From: Synechococcus sp. HJ21-Hayes
GTDB lineage: Bacteria > Cyanobacteriota > Cyanobacteriia > PCC-6307 > Cyanobiaceae
Reading direction: 5' to 3'
Assembly (NCBI RefSeq): GCF_024345835.1
Contig: NZ_JAGQBW010000015.1
Coordinates: 1-64,000, forward strand
DNA length: 64,000 nt
Position 1 is the first letter of the stretch. Each line of letters opens with the position of its first letter. The notes below the pieces were generated by a model. It did no database searches, had not been told where the DNA came from, and saw only the letters and a program-made list of their open reading frames with translations. Of the stretch, positions 8,983 to 18,556 are shown in pieces. A program made the position numbers and the translations under genes.

Positions 8983-11663
8983 GCCAGGCATTGGCCCACC
9001 ACCTCGGCGGTGTTGGGCGAGAGCGGTGCGAGCGCCAACTGCTCTAGGGCCTCGCGCAGGCGCAGGCTGCGCTCGGGGCCATAGCTCTGCCACCGGCTAA
9101 ACACCTTGGCCATGCGGGAGGCGGTGATGGGATTGCGCTGGTCCACCGCAGCGATCTGCTCGGCCATGAAGCGATAGCCCGAGCCATCGAGGGCATGGAA
9201 CACGGGCACGTTGCCGGCCAGGCCACCCAGCACCGCCCGCAGGGAATTCGGTGCCGCGGGATCAAAGCGGGGATGCTCCATCAGCAGCCGCACCCGGGCC
9301 ACCCCATCGCCAAAGGGAGCTGCGGCCTCCAGGCCAAACCAGGCATCCAGGATCACCGGCTTGTGCTGCCAGCGATCGTGGAACGCGGCCATGGCGGCGG
9401 CGCGCTCAGGGGTGTTGTGGCACTGCAAGGCCCGCAGCCCCGCCCGCGCCAGGGTCATCGAAGGACCCATCACCGCGTCAGCGGCCTCGGCGCGCAGGAG
9501 CTGATCGCCAGCCGCCACCCGCCAGGCCCAGATCGTGCCGGTGAGTTGGCGATCACCGTTGCCCTGGGGCCAGGCGAGCCCCCACTGCTGCCGGCAGCGA
9601 TGCAGGTTCTGATGCAGCGGCTGCTCCAGCTCGCGGCCGAAGCGGGCCTGCAGATCGAGTAAGGCCTGAAACAGGGCCGGGGGGTCCGCCAAGCCGCTCA
9701 GCGCCAGGGCGGCGTCCTCCAACTCCGGCAACCCCGGCAGAGCGAGCAGCGCACTGCGGTTGGCATCACAGAGCCCCACCTCCAGCAGGATGCGCTCAAA
9801 GGCCGCCACCAGCCCCTCTTCCAATTCATCGTTGGGCTGCCCCGCCGCTCGCTCCAGCACCGCCTGGCGCAGCAGCGTCTGGCCCGCATCCCAACGGGCA
9901 AAGGGGTCGCTGTCGCAGGCGAGCAGATGCAGCAACTCACTGCCGGAGCGCTCCAGCTCCAGCTTCACCGGCGCCGAGAAACCACGCAGCAGCGAGAGGG
10001 CCGGCGGATGGCTATGGGGCTCGAGGCCCACGAAGTGGAAGCTCTGCTCTGGCTGGTCCATCACCAGCAACCGGCTGCCCTGCCCCCAGGACGGTGCCAG
10101 CACCGCGGCAGCCGCCTCCGCTTCCCCCTCCCCCGCAAGGCGCAGCGGCAAAGGATCACCGCCCTGACCCACCAGGCCCATGGCCAGGGGAATCACCAGC
10201 GGATCCTTATGGGGCTGGCCCGGGGTGGCCGGGGTGCTCTGGCGCACCTGGAGGCTGAGGCTGCCGGCCTCACCATCCCAGTGGCGCTGAATCGCCAGGC
10301 TGGGGGTGCCGGCCTGCCCGTACCAACGCCGGAACTGCTGGAAGTCGAAGCGGGGCTGGCCGGACTGCTGGGCGGCGTCCTCCATGGCCTGCACAAACTC
10401 GTTGCAGGTGGCGGCGGTGCCATCGTGACGGCTCACATAGAGAGCCATGCCGCGCATGAACGTCTCCTCCCCCAGCAGGGTGTGGAGACAGCGGATCACC
10501 TCGGCACCCTTTTCATAGATCGTGGTGGTGTAGAAGTTGTCGATCGCCTGGTAGTGATCCGGCTGAATCGGATGGGCTGTGGGGCCGGCATCCTCACGGA
10601 ACTGGGTATTGCGCAGCAGCGACACATCCTCAATCCGTTTCACGGCAGCCGAATGCAGATCGGCGGTGAAGCAGGCATCCCGGAACACCGTGAGGCCCTC
10701 CTTGAGCGAGAGCTGGAACCAGTCGCGGCAGGTGATGCGGTTGCCGGTCCAGTTATGGAAATACTCATGGGCAATCACACTCTCAATCCGCTCCAGCTCG
10801 GCATCGGTGGCAGTGGCAGCATCAGCGAGCACTAGCTTGGAGTTGAAGATATTGAGGCTCTTGTTCTCCATCGCGCCCATATTGAAATGGCGCACCGCCA
10901 CAATATTGAACTCATCGAGGTCGTATTCCAAGCCATACACCTCCTCATCCCAGGCCATCGAGCGTTTCAGCGAGGCCATGGCATGGGCGGTAAAGGGCAG
11001 ATCGCCCGGCTCCACGTGAATCCGCAACTGCACATCGCGGCCGCTACGGGTGGTGAACACCTCCCGCACCTCATCCAGCCGCCCCGCCACCAGGGCAAAC
11101 AGGTAGGAGGGCTTGGGGAAGGGATCGTCCCAGATGGCGTAGTGGCGGGAGGGATCACCGGGCAGCTCGCCGGTTTCCAGGCAGTTGCCGTTGGAGAGGA
11201 GCACGGGGCAACTCTCCCGATCCGCCTCAATCCGCACCCGGAAGCGGCTGAGCAGATCGGGGCGATCCGGATGGAAGGTGATGCGGCGGAAGCCCTCGGC
11301 CTCACACTGGGTGGTGAACAGGCCCCCACTCACATAGAGGCCTTCGAGGGTGGTATTGGTTTCCGGGTGGATGCGCACCCGTGAGCGCAGCTGGAAGGGC
11401 CTGGCCGGGGGGTGCAGCAGCACCAGTCGACCCGACTCGAGGCGATAGGCCGCCCCAGGCAGAGCCTCGCCATCGAGGGCCAGGTCCAGCAACTCCAGCT
11501 CCTCCCCCCGCAGCTCAAGGGGGCCGGGCTCGCCGGCCGGATTGGGCGTGAAGGCCAGCTCCGCCTCCACCAGGCTGTGGTCTGCGAACAGTTGAACGCG
11601 CAGATCCGTGCGTTCAATCAGGCAGGGGGCCGGGCGGTAGTCAGCAAGGCGAACGGTGGCCAT
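8979..11663 (-). CDS. pepN: Aminopeptidase N (M1 family)
   Basis: 894 residues, close to E. coli PepN in length. A cytoplasmic zinc aminopeptidase removing N-terminal residues from peptides. Visible: exopeptidase motif MGAMENKSLNIFN, zinc-binding HEYFHNWTGNRITCRDWFQLSLKEGLTVFRD (first His near residue 299, then the downstream Glu), and the conserved Tyr region (TTTIYEKGAEVIR). The N-terminal beta-saddle and C-terminal helical domain (ending SPNTAEVVGQCLA) are both present, so the gene appears intact. It reads from ATG at 11663 and is followed by the small gene at 11679-12080 upstream on the same strand, 15 bases away. Confidence 0.97.
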   Translation of the reverse strand: MATVRLADYRPAPCLIERTDLRVQLFADHSLVEAELAFTPNPAGEPGPLELRGEELELLDLALDGEALPGAAYRLESGRLVLLHPPARPFQLRSRVRIHPETNTTLEGLYVSGGLFTTQCEAEGFRRITFHPDRPDLLSRFRVRIEADRESCPVLLSNGNCLETGELPGDPSRHYAIWDDPFPKPSYLFALVAGRLDEVREVFTTRSGRDVQLRIHVEPGDLPFTAHAMASLKRSMAWDEEVYGLEYDLDEFNIVAVRHFNMGAMENKSLNIFNSKLVLADAATATDAELERIESVIAHEYFHNWTGNRITCRDWFQLSLKEGLTVFRDACFTADLHSAAVKRIEDVSLLRNTQFREDAGPTAHPIQPDHYQAIDNFYTTTIYEKGAEVIRCLHTLLGEETFMRGMALYVSRHDGTAATCNEFVQAMEDAAQQSGQPRFDFQQFRRWYGQAGTPSLAIQRHWDGEAGSLSLQVRQSTPATPGQPHKDPLVIPLAMGLVGQGGDPLPLRLAGEGEAEAAAAVLAPSWGQGSRLLVMDQPEQSFHFVGLEPHSHPPALSLLRGFSAPVKLELERSGSELLHLLACDSDPFARWDAGQTLLRQAVLERAAGQPNDELEEGLVAAFERILLEVGLCDANRSALLALPGLPELEDAALALSGLADPPALFQALLDLQARFGRELEQPLHQNLHRCRQQWGLAWPQGNGDRQLTGTIWAWRVAAGDQLLRAEAADAVMGPSMTLARAGLRALQCHNTPERAAAMAAFHDRWQHKPVILDAWFGLEAAAPFGDGVARVRLLMEHPRFDPAAPNSLRAVLGGLAGNVPVFHALDGSGYRFMAEQIAAVDQRNPITASRMAKVFSRWQSYGPERSLRLREALEQLALAPLSPNTAEVVGQCLA

Positions 11664-11678
11664 GGGAAGGAGAAGAGA

Positions 11679-12080
11679 TCACCAGGGAACGGGCCCCCGA
11701 CCGGCGGCGGTGCTGCAGCCCACCTGGGAGCCCAGCAGCGCCCCGAGGGGGATCGCCCATGCCCGTCCATCCTGGCGGGACAGGGCGTAGCCGAGGCCCC
11801 CACCCATCAAGCCGCCCACCAGCCGGCCTGTGTTGCAGCGCTGAGCCAGCTGCTCGAGGCTGAGGGGTTGGGCGGGGGAGGGGGTTCTGCCGTAGGGAGC
11901 CCGGGACACCGGTGGGGGAAGCGGGGGCCCATCGCTGCCATCGCTGTAGGTATCGCCATAGGCCCAGGGATTGGGCGCCCGCTCGTAGGGGGCTACCCCC
12001 ACAGCACGGGGATAGGCCCCCACAGGCAAGGCCAGCAGGGGGGCCACCAGAAGGGCCGGCAAATAACGCAGCGAGGTCAT
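11679..12080 (-). CDS. Small secreted glycine-zipper-type protein
   Basis: 133 residues with a signal peptide (TSLRYLPALLVAPLLALPVGAYP) followed by a Pro/Tyr-rich linker and a Gly-rich C-terminal segment (GRLVGGLMGGGLGYALSRQDGRAWAIPLGALLGSQVGCSTAAG). The GxxxG spacing resembles the glycine-zipper 2TM family of envelope proteins. No enzymatic motif is seen. A good purine-rich ribosome binding site (GGAG on the minus strand) precedes the ATG at 12080. Lies just upstream of pepN and could be cotranscribed with it. Confidence 0.65.
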   Translation of the reverse strand: MTSLRYLPALLVAPLLALPVGAYPRAVGVAPYERAPNPWAYGDTYSDGSDGPPLPPPVSRAPYGRTPSPAQPLSLEQLAQRCNTGRLVGGLMGGGLGYALSRQDGRAWAIPLGALLGSQVGCSTAAGRGPVPW

Positions 12081-12196
12081 GACAGCTGGAGGAGTGAGGA
12101 AGGCCCTGGGGGCCTTTCGCTAGAAAAGCCCCGCAGCACCACGCAGTCCCTACAGGCTTCAGCCCAACCTGCGACCAACTGCAACTGGCCGTGCGG

Positions 12197-12667
12197 CTAC
12201 TTCGCCGGCGGCTTGGAGCCTGCAGCCGGCTTGGCGCCAGGCTGGCCAGCGGGAGCCGGTTGGGCCTGGCCAGTGCGGCTCTTGAGCACGTCCTGCACCT
12301 TCTTGAGCACATCGGCAGGAACGTCCTTGGGGCACACCTCCACGGCCCCAAGCACGGCCGAGTTAATCGACCCCTTGCGCAATTCATCCAGGCTGAGGGG
12401 CTTGGGGCCCACCTGCTGGATCACACCATCGTGCTGACCCTGAATCACCTGGGCCAGGGTTTCGCCGGCCACGGCCACCGACTTATCAAACTCGATCCCA
12501 GCGGCACGGGAGATGCAGACATTCAAGGCCGAAATGCGGGTGTAGAGGCTCATGTCCGCCTCCGTGGCGGGACCTGCCCATGCAGCAGCCGGAGCCAGCA
12601 GCAGGGCCAGGGGAAGAAGCAGGAGGCCGAAACGGCCGGCGGTCTTGCGCACGCGCAGAACGGGCAA
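12197..12667 (-). CDS. Conserved secreted cyanobacterial protein of unknown function
   Basis: About 156 residues from the TTG at 12667; a GTG five codons later is an alternative. A signal peptide (FGLLLLPLALLLAPAAAWA) is followed by a helical domain (ATEADMSLYTRISALNVCISRAAG, ETLAQVIQGQHDGVIQQVG, SINSAVLGAVEVCP) and an Ala/Pro/Gly-rich tail. The two conserved-looking Cys could form a disulfide. From memory, relatives are sometimes labelled cAMP phosphodiesterase, but no phosphodiesterase motif is visible here, so no function is assigned. Confidence 0.65.
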   Translation of the reverse strand: MPVLRVRKTAGRFGLLLLPLALLLAPAAAWAGPATEADMSLYTRISALNVCISRAAGIEFDKSVAVAGETLAQVIQGQHDGVIQQVGPKPLSLDELRKGSINSAVLGAVEVCPKDVPADVLKKVQDVLKSRTGQAQPAPAGQPGAKPAAGSKPPAK

Positions 12668-12708
12668 TGAGCCCCAATCCTGCTGCAGAACCAGCGGACC
12701 GAGCCACG

Positions 12709-13290
12709 TCAGGCGTCTGCCGGTAGGGGAGTGCCCGCACCCTCCAGCCTGATCTCGTGATGAATCTCCGCCAATTCCAGGTTGCCATCGCACCAGGAAT
12801 AAATGGAGCGGGCCCGGTAACGGTCCTGATCCACCAGGCGAATGTGCTCCAGGATGTCCCATTCGAGATAATGGGATTCGAACACCAACTCGTGCTCATC
12901 CACTTGGCGGATCTGGCTGCGGGTGGGAGATCCACAGAGGTAACCCCGGCTGCGACGCAACTGATGGCCGCAGAGGGTAGCTTCCATCGTGCCCTCCCGC
13001 ACGTAGCGGGTTTTCTTCTCAAAAAAGTCGTACTCCTTCTCGGGCCACCAGCTGAAGCGATAGCGCACCTCGGCGTCGGCACAGTCCTCAAAGGTCTCGA
13101 CGCGCAACAACATGTCCACCCGCAGCACTTCGTCGTCTGGAAAGAAGTACTGGCGGCGGGAGCGCCACAAACCCAGATTACGATTGAACCAGCGCCTCAG
13201 GTTGTTGTCCAATTTGATCCGGCTGCCACCCACTGCGGGTCCGCCGGTCACAGGGTGAGGCCTCGTAGCCAATTCATGGTGATGGCTCAC
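12709..13290 (-). CDS. Conserved hypothetical protein, possible lipocalin-like (CpcS/CpeS-type fold)
   Basis: 193 residues from GTG at 13290. Alternating charged and aromatic strands (WRSRRQYFFPDDEVLRVDMLLRVETF, EVRYRFSWWPEKEYDFFEKKTRYV, EHELVFESHYLEWDILEHIRLVD, YRARSIYSWCDGNLELAEIHHEIRLEG) suggest an antiparallel beta-barrel as in lipocalins and S-type phycobiliprotein lyases. The WFNRNLGLWRSRRQY start resembles the opening of such barrels. No catalytic residues can be named, so bilin-lyase function is only a possibility. It is divergent from sasA, with 72 bases between the starts. Confidence 0.6.
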   Translation of the reverse strand: MSHHHELATRPHPVTGGPAVGGSRIKLDNNLRRWFNRNLGLWRSRRQYFFPDDEVLRVDMLLRVETFEDCADAEVRYRFSWWPEKEYDFFEKKTRYVREGTMEATLCGHQLRRSRGYLCGSPTRSQIRQVDEHELVFESHYLEWDILEHIRLVDQDRYRARSIYSWCDGNLELAEIHHEIRLEGAGTPLPADA

Positions 13291-13362
13291 AGCAACCCCT
13301 CGAACAACGACTCATCACAGTCGTCATAGCGGCGACACCACCAGCTGCCCGAAAACCATAGG

Positions 13363-14604
13363 GTGAGCACACTTTTCTCAGGATTCGCCACACCGGTGCC
13401 CGTTGCAGGGGAACTCAGCCCCGCCGACCCGAATCCCTCCGGCACCGCAGGCGCGTCTCGCCAGCGGAATGCATCAACGCGCCCTGCTGTGCTGAACCCT
13501 GCGGATCCTCCGCCGCTACGCCACCTAAAACTGCTTCTGATCGCCGCCCCCCATCACCGCTCCACCCCCGACCTGCGCGGGCTGGTGGGGTTCCTTGAAA
13601 GTGAGGATTTCGGCTTCGAGGTGACCCTGGAGGTGGCTGACCCCGCCAAGCGGCCCGAACTGCTGGAACTGCACCGGCTGGTGGCCACCCCGGCCCTGAT
13701 CAAGCTGGAGCCCACCCCCAAGCAGGTGTTTGCCGGCAACACCCTGCTGCAGCAACTGCGCAGCTGGCTGCCCCGCTGGCAGCAGGTGGAGGTGGTGAGT
13801 GGCCTGGGCATGAGCCTGCGCCCTCCGGAGAGCGATGGCAGCCGCACCCAACGGGAACTGCAGCTGGAGGACCAGGTGCTGGTGCTGCGCCAGGAAAATG
13901 AGACTCTGATCGAGCGCTTGCGGGTGCAGGAACGGCTGTTGCGCATGGTGGCCCACGAGCTGCGCACCCCGCTCACCGCCTCCAAACTGGCGCTGCAGAG
14001 CATGAACCTCGGCCAGATCGACCAGGCCCGCTTCCGCGACGTGCTCGGCCGCCGGCTCGACGACATTGAGCAGCTCTCCAAGGACCTGCTGGAGGTGGGC
14101 ACCACCCGCTGGGAAGCCCTGTTCAACCCGCAACGCCTGGCCCTGGCCCCCGTGGCGGCCGAAGCCATCCTCGAGCTCGAGAAGCTGTGGGTGGGCCGGG
14201 ACCTGGAGCTGATCACCGACATCCCCACCGACCTGCCGGATGTGTATGCCGACCAGCGCCGCATGCGCCAGGTGCTGCTGAACCTCCTGGAGAACGCCTT
14301 CAAGTTCACCCCCGACGGCGGCATGGTGAGCCTCACGGTGCTGCACCGCACCAGCCAGTGGCTACAGGTGAGCATCTGCGACTCCGGCCCCGGCATCCCC
14401 CGCGATGAGCAGGAGCGGATCTTCCAGGAGCGGGTGCGCCTACCCCAGACCTCCGCCACCACATCGGGCTTTGGGGTGGGGCTCTCGGTGTGCCGCCGCA
14501 TCACCGAGGTGCACGGCGGCCGCATCTGGGTGGCCTCGGAACCCGGGGAGGGGGCCTGCTTCCACTTCACCGTCCCCGTGTGGGATGGCCAGGGCGTGTC
14601 TTGA
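13363..14604 (+). CDS. sasA: Circadian clock output histidine kinase SasA
   Basis: 413 residues from GTG at 13363. An N-terminal KaiB-like thioredoxin-fold domain (residues ~55-145: [21 protein letters not shown]...[12 protein letters not shown]) binds KaiC. A coiled coil follows ([27 protein letters not shown]). The kinase has the H-box [14 protein letters not shown] (phospho-acceptor His near residue 198), N-box [16 protein letters not shown] and G-boxes [12 protein letters not shown] and [14 protein letters not shown]. SasA passes clock phase from KaiC to the response regulator RpaA. The first ~50 residues before the KaiB-like domain are low complexity, so a later start is possible. No other kai gene is in the window. 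Confidence 0.93.
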   Translation: MSTLFSGFATPVPVAGELSPADPNPSGTAGASRQRNASTRPAVLNPADPPPLRHLKLLLIAAPHHRSTPDLRGLVGFLESEDFGFEVTLEVADPAKRPELLELHRLVATPALIKLEPTPKQVFAGNTLLQQLRSWLPRWQQVEVVSGLGMSLRPPESDGSRTQRELQLEDQVLVLRQENETLIERLRVQERLLRMVAHELRTPLTASKLALQSMNLGQIDQARFRDVLGRRLDDIEQLSKDLLEVGTTRWEALFNPQRLALAPVAAEAILELEKLWVGRDLELITDIPTDLPDVYADQRRMRQVLLNLLENAFKFTPDGGMVSLTVLHRTSQWLQVSICDSGPGIPRDEQERIFQERVRLPQTSATTSGFGVGLSVCRRITEVHGGRIWVASEPGEGACFHFTVPVWDGQGVS

Positions 14605-14673
14605 CGAAGGGCAGCTCTGGCCCGTAACTTCTTCTCATCGGCAGAGGGACGCCAAAAGGCAGATCCCGCAAGG

Positions 14674-14694
14674 CAAGAGAGACTTTCTCTCTTG
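14674..14694 (+). terminator. Strong hairpin between sasA and tRNA-Glu
   Basis: CAAGAGAGA (14674-14682), a CTT loop, and TCTCTCTTG (14686-14694) form a perfect 9-bp stem followed by TTGTTG. It lies 70 bases past the sasA stop and 17 bases before the tRNA. A sasA terminator is the simplest reading, although the T-tract is interrupted and the stem is AU-rich. Confidence 0.5.
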
Positions 14695-14711
14695 TTGTTG
14701 TCCGAGTCCTA

Positions 14712-14784
14712 GCCCCCATCGTCTAGAGGCCTAGGACACCTCCCTTTCACGGAGGCGACAGGGGTTCGAATCCCCTTGGGGGTA
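14712..14784 (+). tRNA. trnE: tRNA-Glu (anticodon UUC)
   Basis: A 73-base cloverleaf. Acceptor GCCCCCA pairs with TGGGGGT (G1-U72 wobble, as in chloroplast tRNA-Glu) with discriminator A. D-arm is GTCTAGAGGCCTAGGAC, anticodon stem CCTCC/GGAGG around CTTTCAC with anticodon TTC, T-arm GGGGTTCGAATCCCC. No CCA is encoded. In cyanobacteria this tRNA serves translation and is also the substrate of glutamyl-tRNA reductase for chlorophyll, haem and bilin synthesis. A terminator follows directly. Confidence 0.98.
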
Positions 14785-14793
14785 TACCAATCG

Positions 14794-14818
14794 AGCGGCT
14801 CCAGCAGCCGCTTTTTTA
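14794..14818 (+). terminator. Rho-independent terminator after tRNA-Glu
   Basis: AGCGGCT (14794-14800), 5-base loop, AGCCGCT (14806-14812) and a run of six T ending at 14817. It begins 10 bases after the tRNA discriminator base, so it ends the tRNA transcript. Confidence 0.85.
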
Positions 14819-14891
14819 TTGCCATCACTCCGCAGGGCTACGGCTCCATCTGGCGAACCCTGGATGGGGGATGTCAGGTGACGGTAGGCCC

Positions 14892-15488
14892 TCAGGCCCT
14901 GGCCACCCGAGTGAAGCGACGCAGGGCTTCCTGCTGCACAGCCCGCAGGTTGGCGGCCAGGTCTTCCCGCAAACGTTGCTCAATCAGTCCGATCGGCATG
15001 CCCACGCAGCCCTGAACCGTGAGCTCATAGAGCAGGGTTGTGGCTTCCGTGCTGACGCCGCCGATCTGCCAGGACCCCTCGAAACGCCGAAAATCCCCTT
15101 TGGTCATCACAAAACTGAGCCGCTGCTGCTCCCGGTGCTCGGTGAGCTCCAGCTGAACCCTGGCCTTGAAGCGGAGCCCCATGAAGGTTTGGGCGCCTTC
15201 CTGCTCCAGACCCACCACGTCGTCCCGCCGCCACAGCTGGCGCGAGCTCTGCAAATTGGGGATGAAGCGGCTGAGATTGTCGTAGTCGGTAAGCACCGCC
15301 CAGATCGCATCGGGATCGAGGCCAATCCGCAACTGAACCGCAAGCCTGCGGCATCCGCCGGGCAACCGCTCCATGTCCTGCTGGATCGTGTCCAGGGAAC
15401 AGCTCTCCAACTGCAGAGGGGCACTGCCCATGGTGAGGGCCTGGGTCTGCAACAGACCGTTGCCGTTGGGAGCCGAGAGCTGCGTCAA
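14892..15488 (-). CDS. SRPBCC (START/COQ10-like cyclase) family protein
   Basis: 198 residues. After a ~45-residue N-terminal extension the SRPBCC lipid/ligand-binding fold is recognisable: RRLAVQLRIGLDPDAIWAVLTDYDNLSRFIPNL, VGLEQEGAQTFMGLRFKARVQLEL, QQRLSFVMTKGDFRRFEGSWQI, TTLLYELTVQG, ending in a long helix LIEQRLREDLAANLRAVQQEALRRF. Members bind hydrophobic ligands such as quinones or lipids; the ligand here is unknown. Divergent from petH with 92 bases between starts. Confidence 0.8.
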   Translation of the reverse strand: MTQLSAPNGNGLLQTQALTMGSAPLQLESCSLDTIQQDMERLPGGCRRLAVQLRIGLDPDAIWAVLTDYDNLSRFIPNLQSSRQLWRRDDVVGLEQEGAQTFMGLRFKARVQLELTEHREQQRLSFVMTKGDFRRFEGSWQIGGVSTEATTLLYELTVQGCVGMPIGLIEQRLREDLAANLRAVQQEALRRFTRVARA

Positions 15489-15532
15489 GGAACGACTAGG
15501 GCTGGGCGGTGGTCTGCGGTGGCCAAACCTAG

Positions 15533-16786
<1,254 letters not shown>

Positions 16787-16818
16787 GCCCTGGCTCATGG
16801 CCCATCCAGGCTGTCCAG

Positions 16819-16843
16819 GCCCGCCCCACCGGCGGGCTTTTTT
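16819..16843 (+). terminator. Rho-independent terminator of petH
   Basis: GCCCGCC (16819-16825), CCACC loop, GGCGGGC (16831-16837) and six T residues. It lies 32 bases after the petH stop and separates petH from zwf. Confidence 0.9.
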
Positions 16844-16951
16844 CATGGGCAGCTCACGAGGCCTGCCAGACGGCGCTTTTTTAACTGATCACGCACAAAA
16901 GCCTTGAGAACGCCATCGACCCAGGCGCTTCCCCGCCAGGACCGTTAAACC

Positions 16952-18496
16952 ATGGGCAAGCGCGCAATCGAGATGGCCCACACCCTCACCAACCCCCTGC
17001 GCGTTGGCCTGCGCCAAGAGCGGGTGATCTCACCCCAGTGCCTGGTGATCTTCGGGGCCAGCGGCGACCTCACCCATCGCAAACTGATTCCGGCCCTGTT
17101 CGAGCTGTTCCGCCAGCGGCGGCTGCCCAGTGAATTCGCCGTGCTCGGCTGTGCCCGCCGCCCCTGGAGCGATGAGGAGTTCCGCTCCCGCATGGCCGAG
17201 GCCCTCAGTGAGGAGGTGAGCCAGCACCAGAGCGCTTGGAGCCAGTTCTCAGCCTGCCTCTTCTACGAGCCGGTGGATCTGCAGCAGCAGCAGGACGTGG
17301 AGCGGCTGGGAACCCGACTGGAGGCCATCGACCGCCTCAAGGCCACCCGCGGTAACCGCACCTTCTACCTCTCGGTGTCGCCCGCCTTCTACGGCAGTGG
17401 CTGCCGAACCCTGGCCAATGCCGGCCTGCTCAAGGATCCCAACCGCAGCCGCGTGGTGATCGAGAAGCCCTTCGGCCGCGACTACGGCAGTGCCGAACAG
17501 CTGAACCGCATCGTGCAGGCCTGTGGCCAGGAGCAGCAGATCTTCCGGATCGACCACTACCTCGGCAAAGAAACGGTTCAGAACATCCTGGTGTTGCGCT
17601 TCGCCAACACGATTTTCGAGCCGATCTGGAACCGCAACTACATCGCCAACGTGCAGATCACGGCCGCGGAAACGGTGGGGGTGGAAGAGCGAGCCGGCTA
17701 CTACGAGAGCTCCGGTGCCCTGCGGGACATGGTGCAGAACCACCTCACCCAGATGCTGGCGCTCACCACCATGGAAGCCCCCGGCCGCTTTGATCCAGAG
17801 GCCATCCGCAACGAAAAGGCCAAGGTGCTCCAGGCCTCACGCCTGGCCAATGAAGAGGAGCCCTGGAAGTGCTGCGTGCGAGGCCAGTACAGCGAGGGAG
17901 GAAGTCCGGCGATGCCACTCACCGGCTACCGAGCCGAACCGGGGGTGAATCCCAACAGCACCACCGAAACCTATGTGGCGATGAAGCTGTTCATCGACAA
18001 CTGGCGCTGGCAGGGCGTGCCCTTCTATCTGCGCACCGGCAAAAGGCTGCCCAAGCGCCTCAGCGAAGTGGTGCTCACCTTCCGCGAAGCGCCAGTTCAC
18101 CTGTTCGATGCGGCCGGCGGCAGCCCCACCGCCAACCAGCTGATCCTGCGCATCCAACCCGATGAGGGGGCCGGATTCGTGTTTGAGGTAAAGGCCCCCG
18201 GTTCCGGCATGCGCAGCCGGCCGGTGGACATGCACTTCAGCTACGACGAATCCTTCGGCGAGCCCTCGGACGAGGGCTATGTGCGCCTGTTGGCTGACGC
18301 CATGCTGGGTGATCCCACCCTGTTCACCCGCAGCGACGAGGTGGAAGCGGCCTGGCGTCTGTACACCCCACTGCTGGAACTGATAGAGGACGCTCCCTGG
18401 CAGCTGCCGATCCACCCCTATGAGGCCGGCACCTGGGGCCCCGGCGCCGCCGACAACCTGATGGCCGAGGAGGGCCTGATGTGGCGCCGCCCCTGA
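16952..18496 (+). CDS. zwf: Glucose-6-phosphate 1-dehydrogenase
   Basis: 514 residues. Oxidises glucose 6-phosphate to 6-phosphogluconolactone with NADP+, the entry to the oxidative pentose phosphate pathway used in the dark. N-terminal dinucleotide motif VIFGASGDLTHRKLIPALFEL, active-site RIDHYLGKETVQNILVLRFAN (catalytic His region), VIEKPFGRDYGSA, and C-terminal VDMHFSYDESF are all present. ATG at 16952 is followed by a second Met seven codons later. It sits directly upstream of opcA, the usual cyanobacterial pair; no transcription terminator separates them. Confidence 0.97.
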   Translation: MGKRAIEMAHTLTNPLRVGLRQERVISPQCLVIFGASGDLTHRKLIPALFELFRQRRLPSEFAVLGCARRPWSDEEFRSRMAEALSEEVSQHQSAWSQFSACLFYEPVDLQQQQDVERLGTRLEAIDRLKATRGNRTFYLSVSPAFYGSGCRTLANAGLLKDPNRSRVVIEKPFGRDYGSAEQLNRIVQACGQEQQIFRIDHYLGKETVQNILVLRFANTIFEPIWNRNYIANVQITAAETVGVEERAGYYESSGALRDMVQNHLTQMLALTTMEAPGRFDPEAIRNEKAKVLQASRLANEEEPWKCCVRGQYSEGGSPAMPLTGYRAEPGVNPNSTTETYVAMKLFIDNWRWQGVPFYLRTGKRLPKRLSEVVLTFREAPVHLFDAAGGSPTANQLILRIQPDEGAGFVFEVKAPGSGMRSRPVDMHFSYDESFGEPSDEGYVRLLADAMLGDPTLFTRSDEVEAAWRLYTPLLELIEDAPWQLPIHPYEAGTWGPGAADNLMAEEGLMWRRP

Positions 18497-18556
18497 TCTG
18501 CGCGCGTTCGCCAATTGCCTGCCGATCCCTCCCCCACCTTCGCCGTACCGCCCGCC

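Noticed and set aside
13307-13324. 6-bp inverted repeat ACGACT-N6-AGTCGT between the divergent gene at 13290 and sasA
   Set aside because: Short arms in a GC-rich context; chance cannot be excluded and no promoter match supports it.
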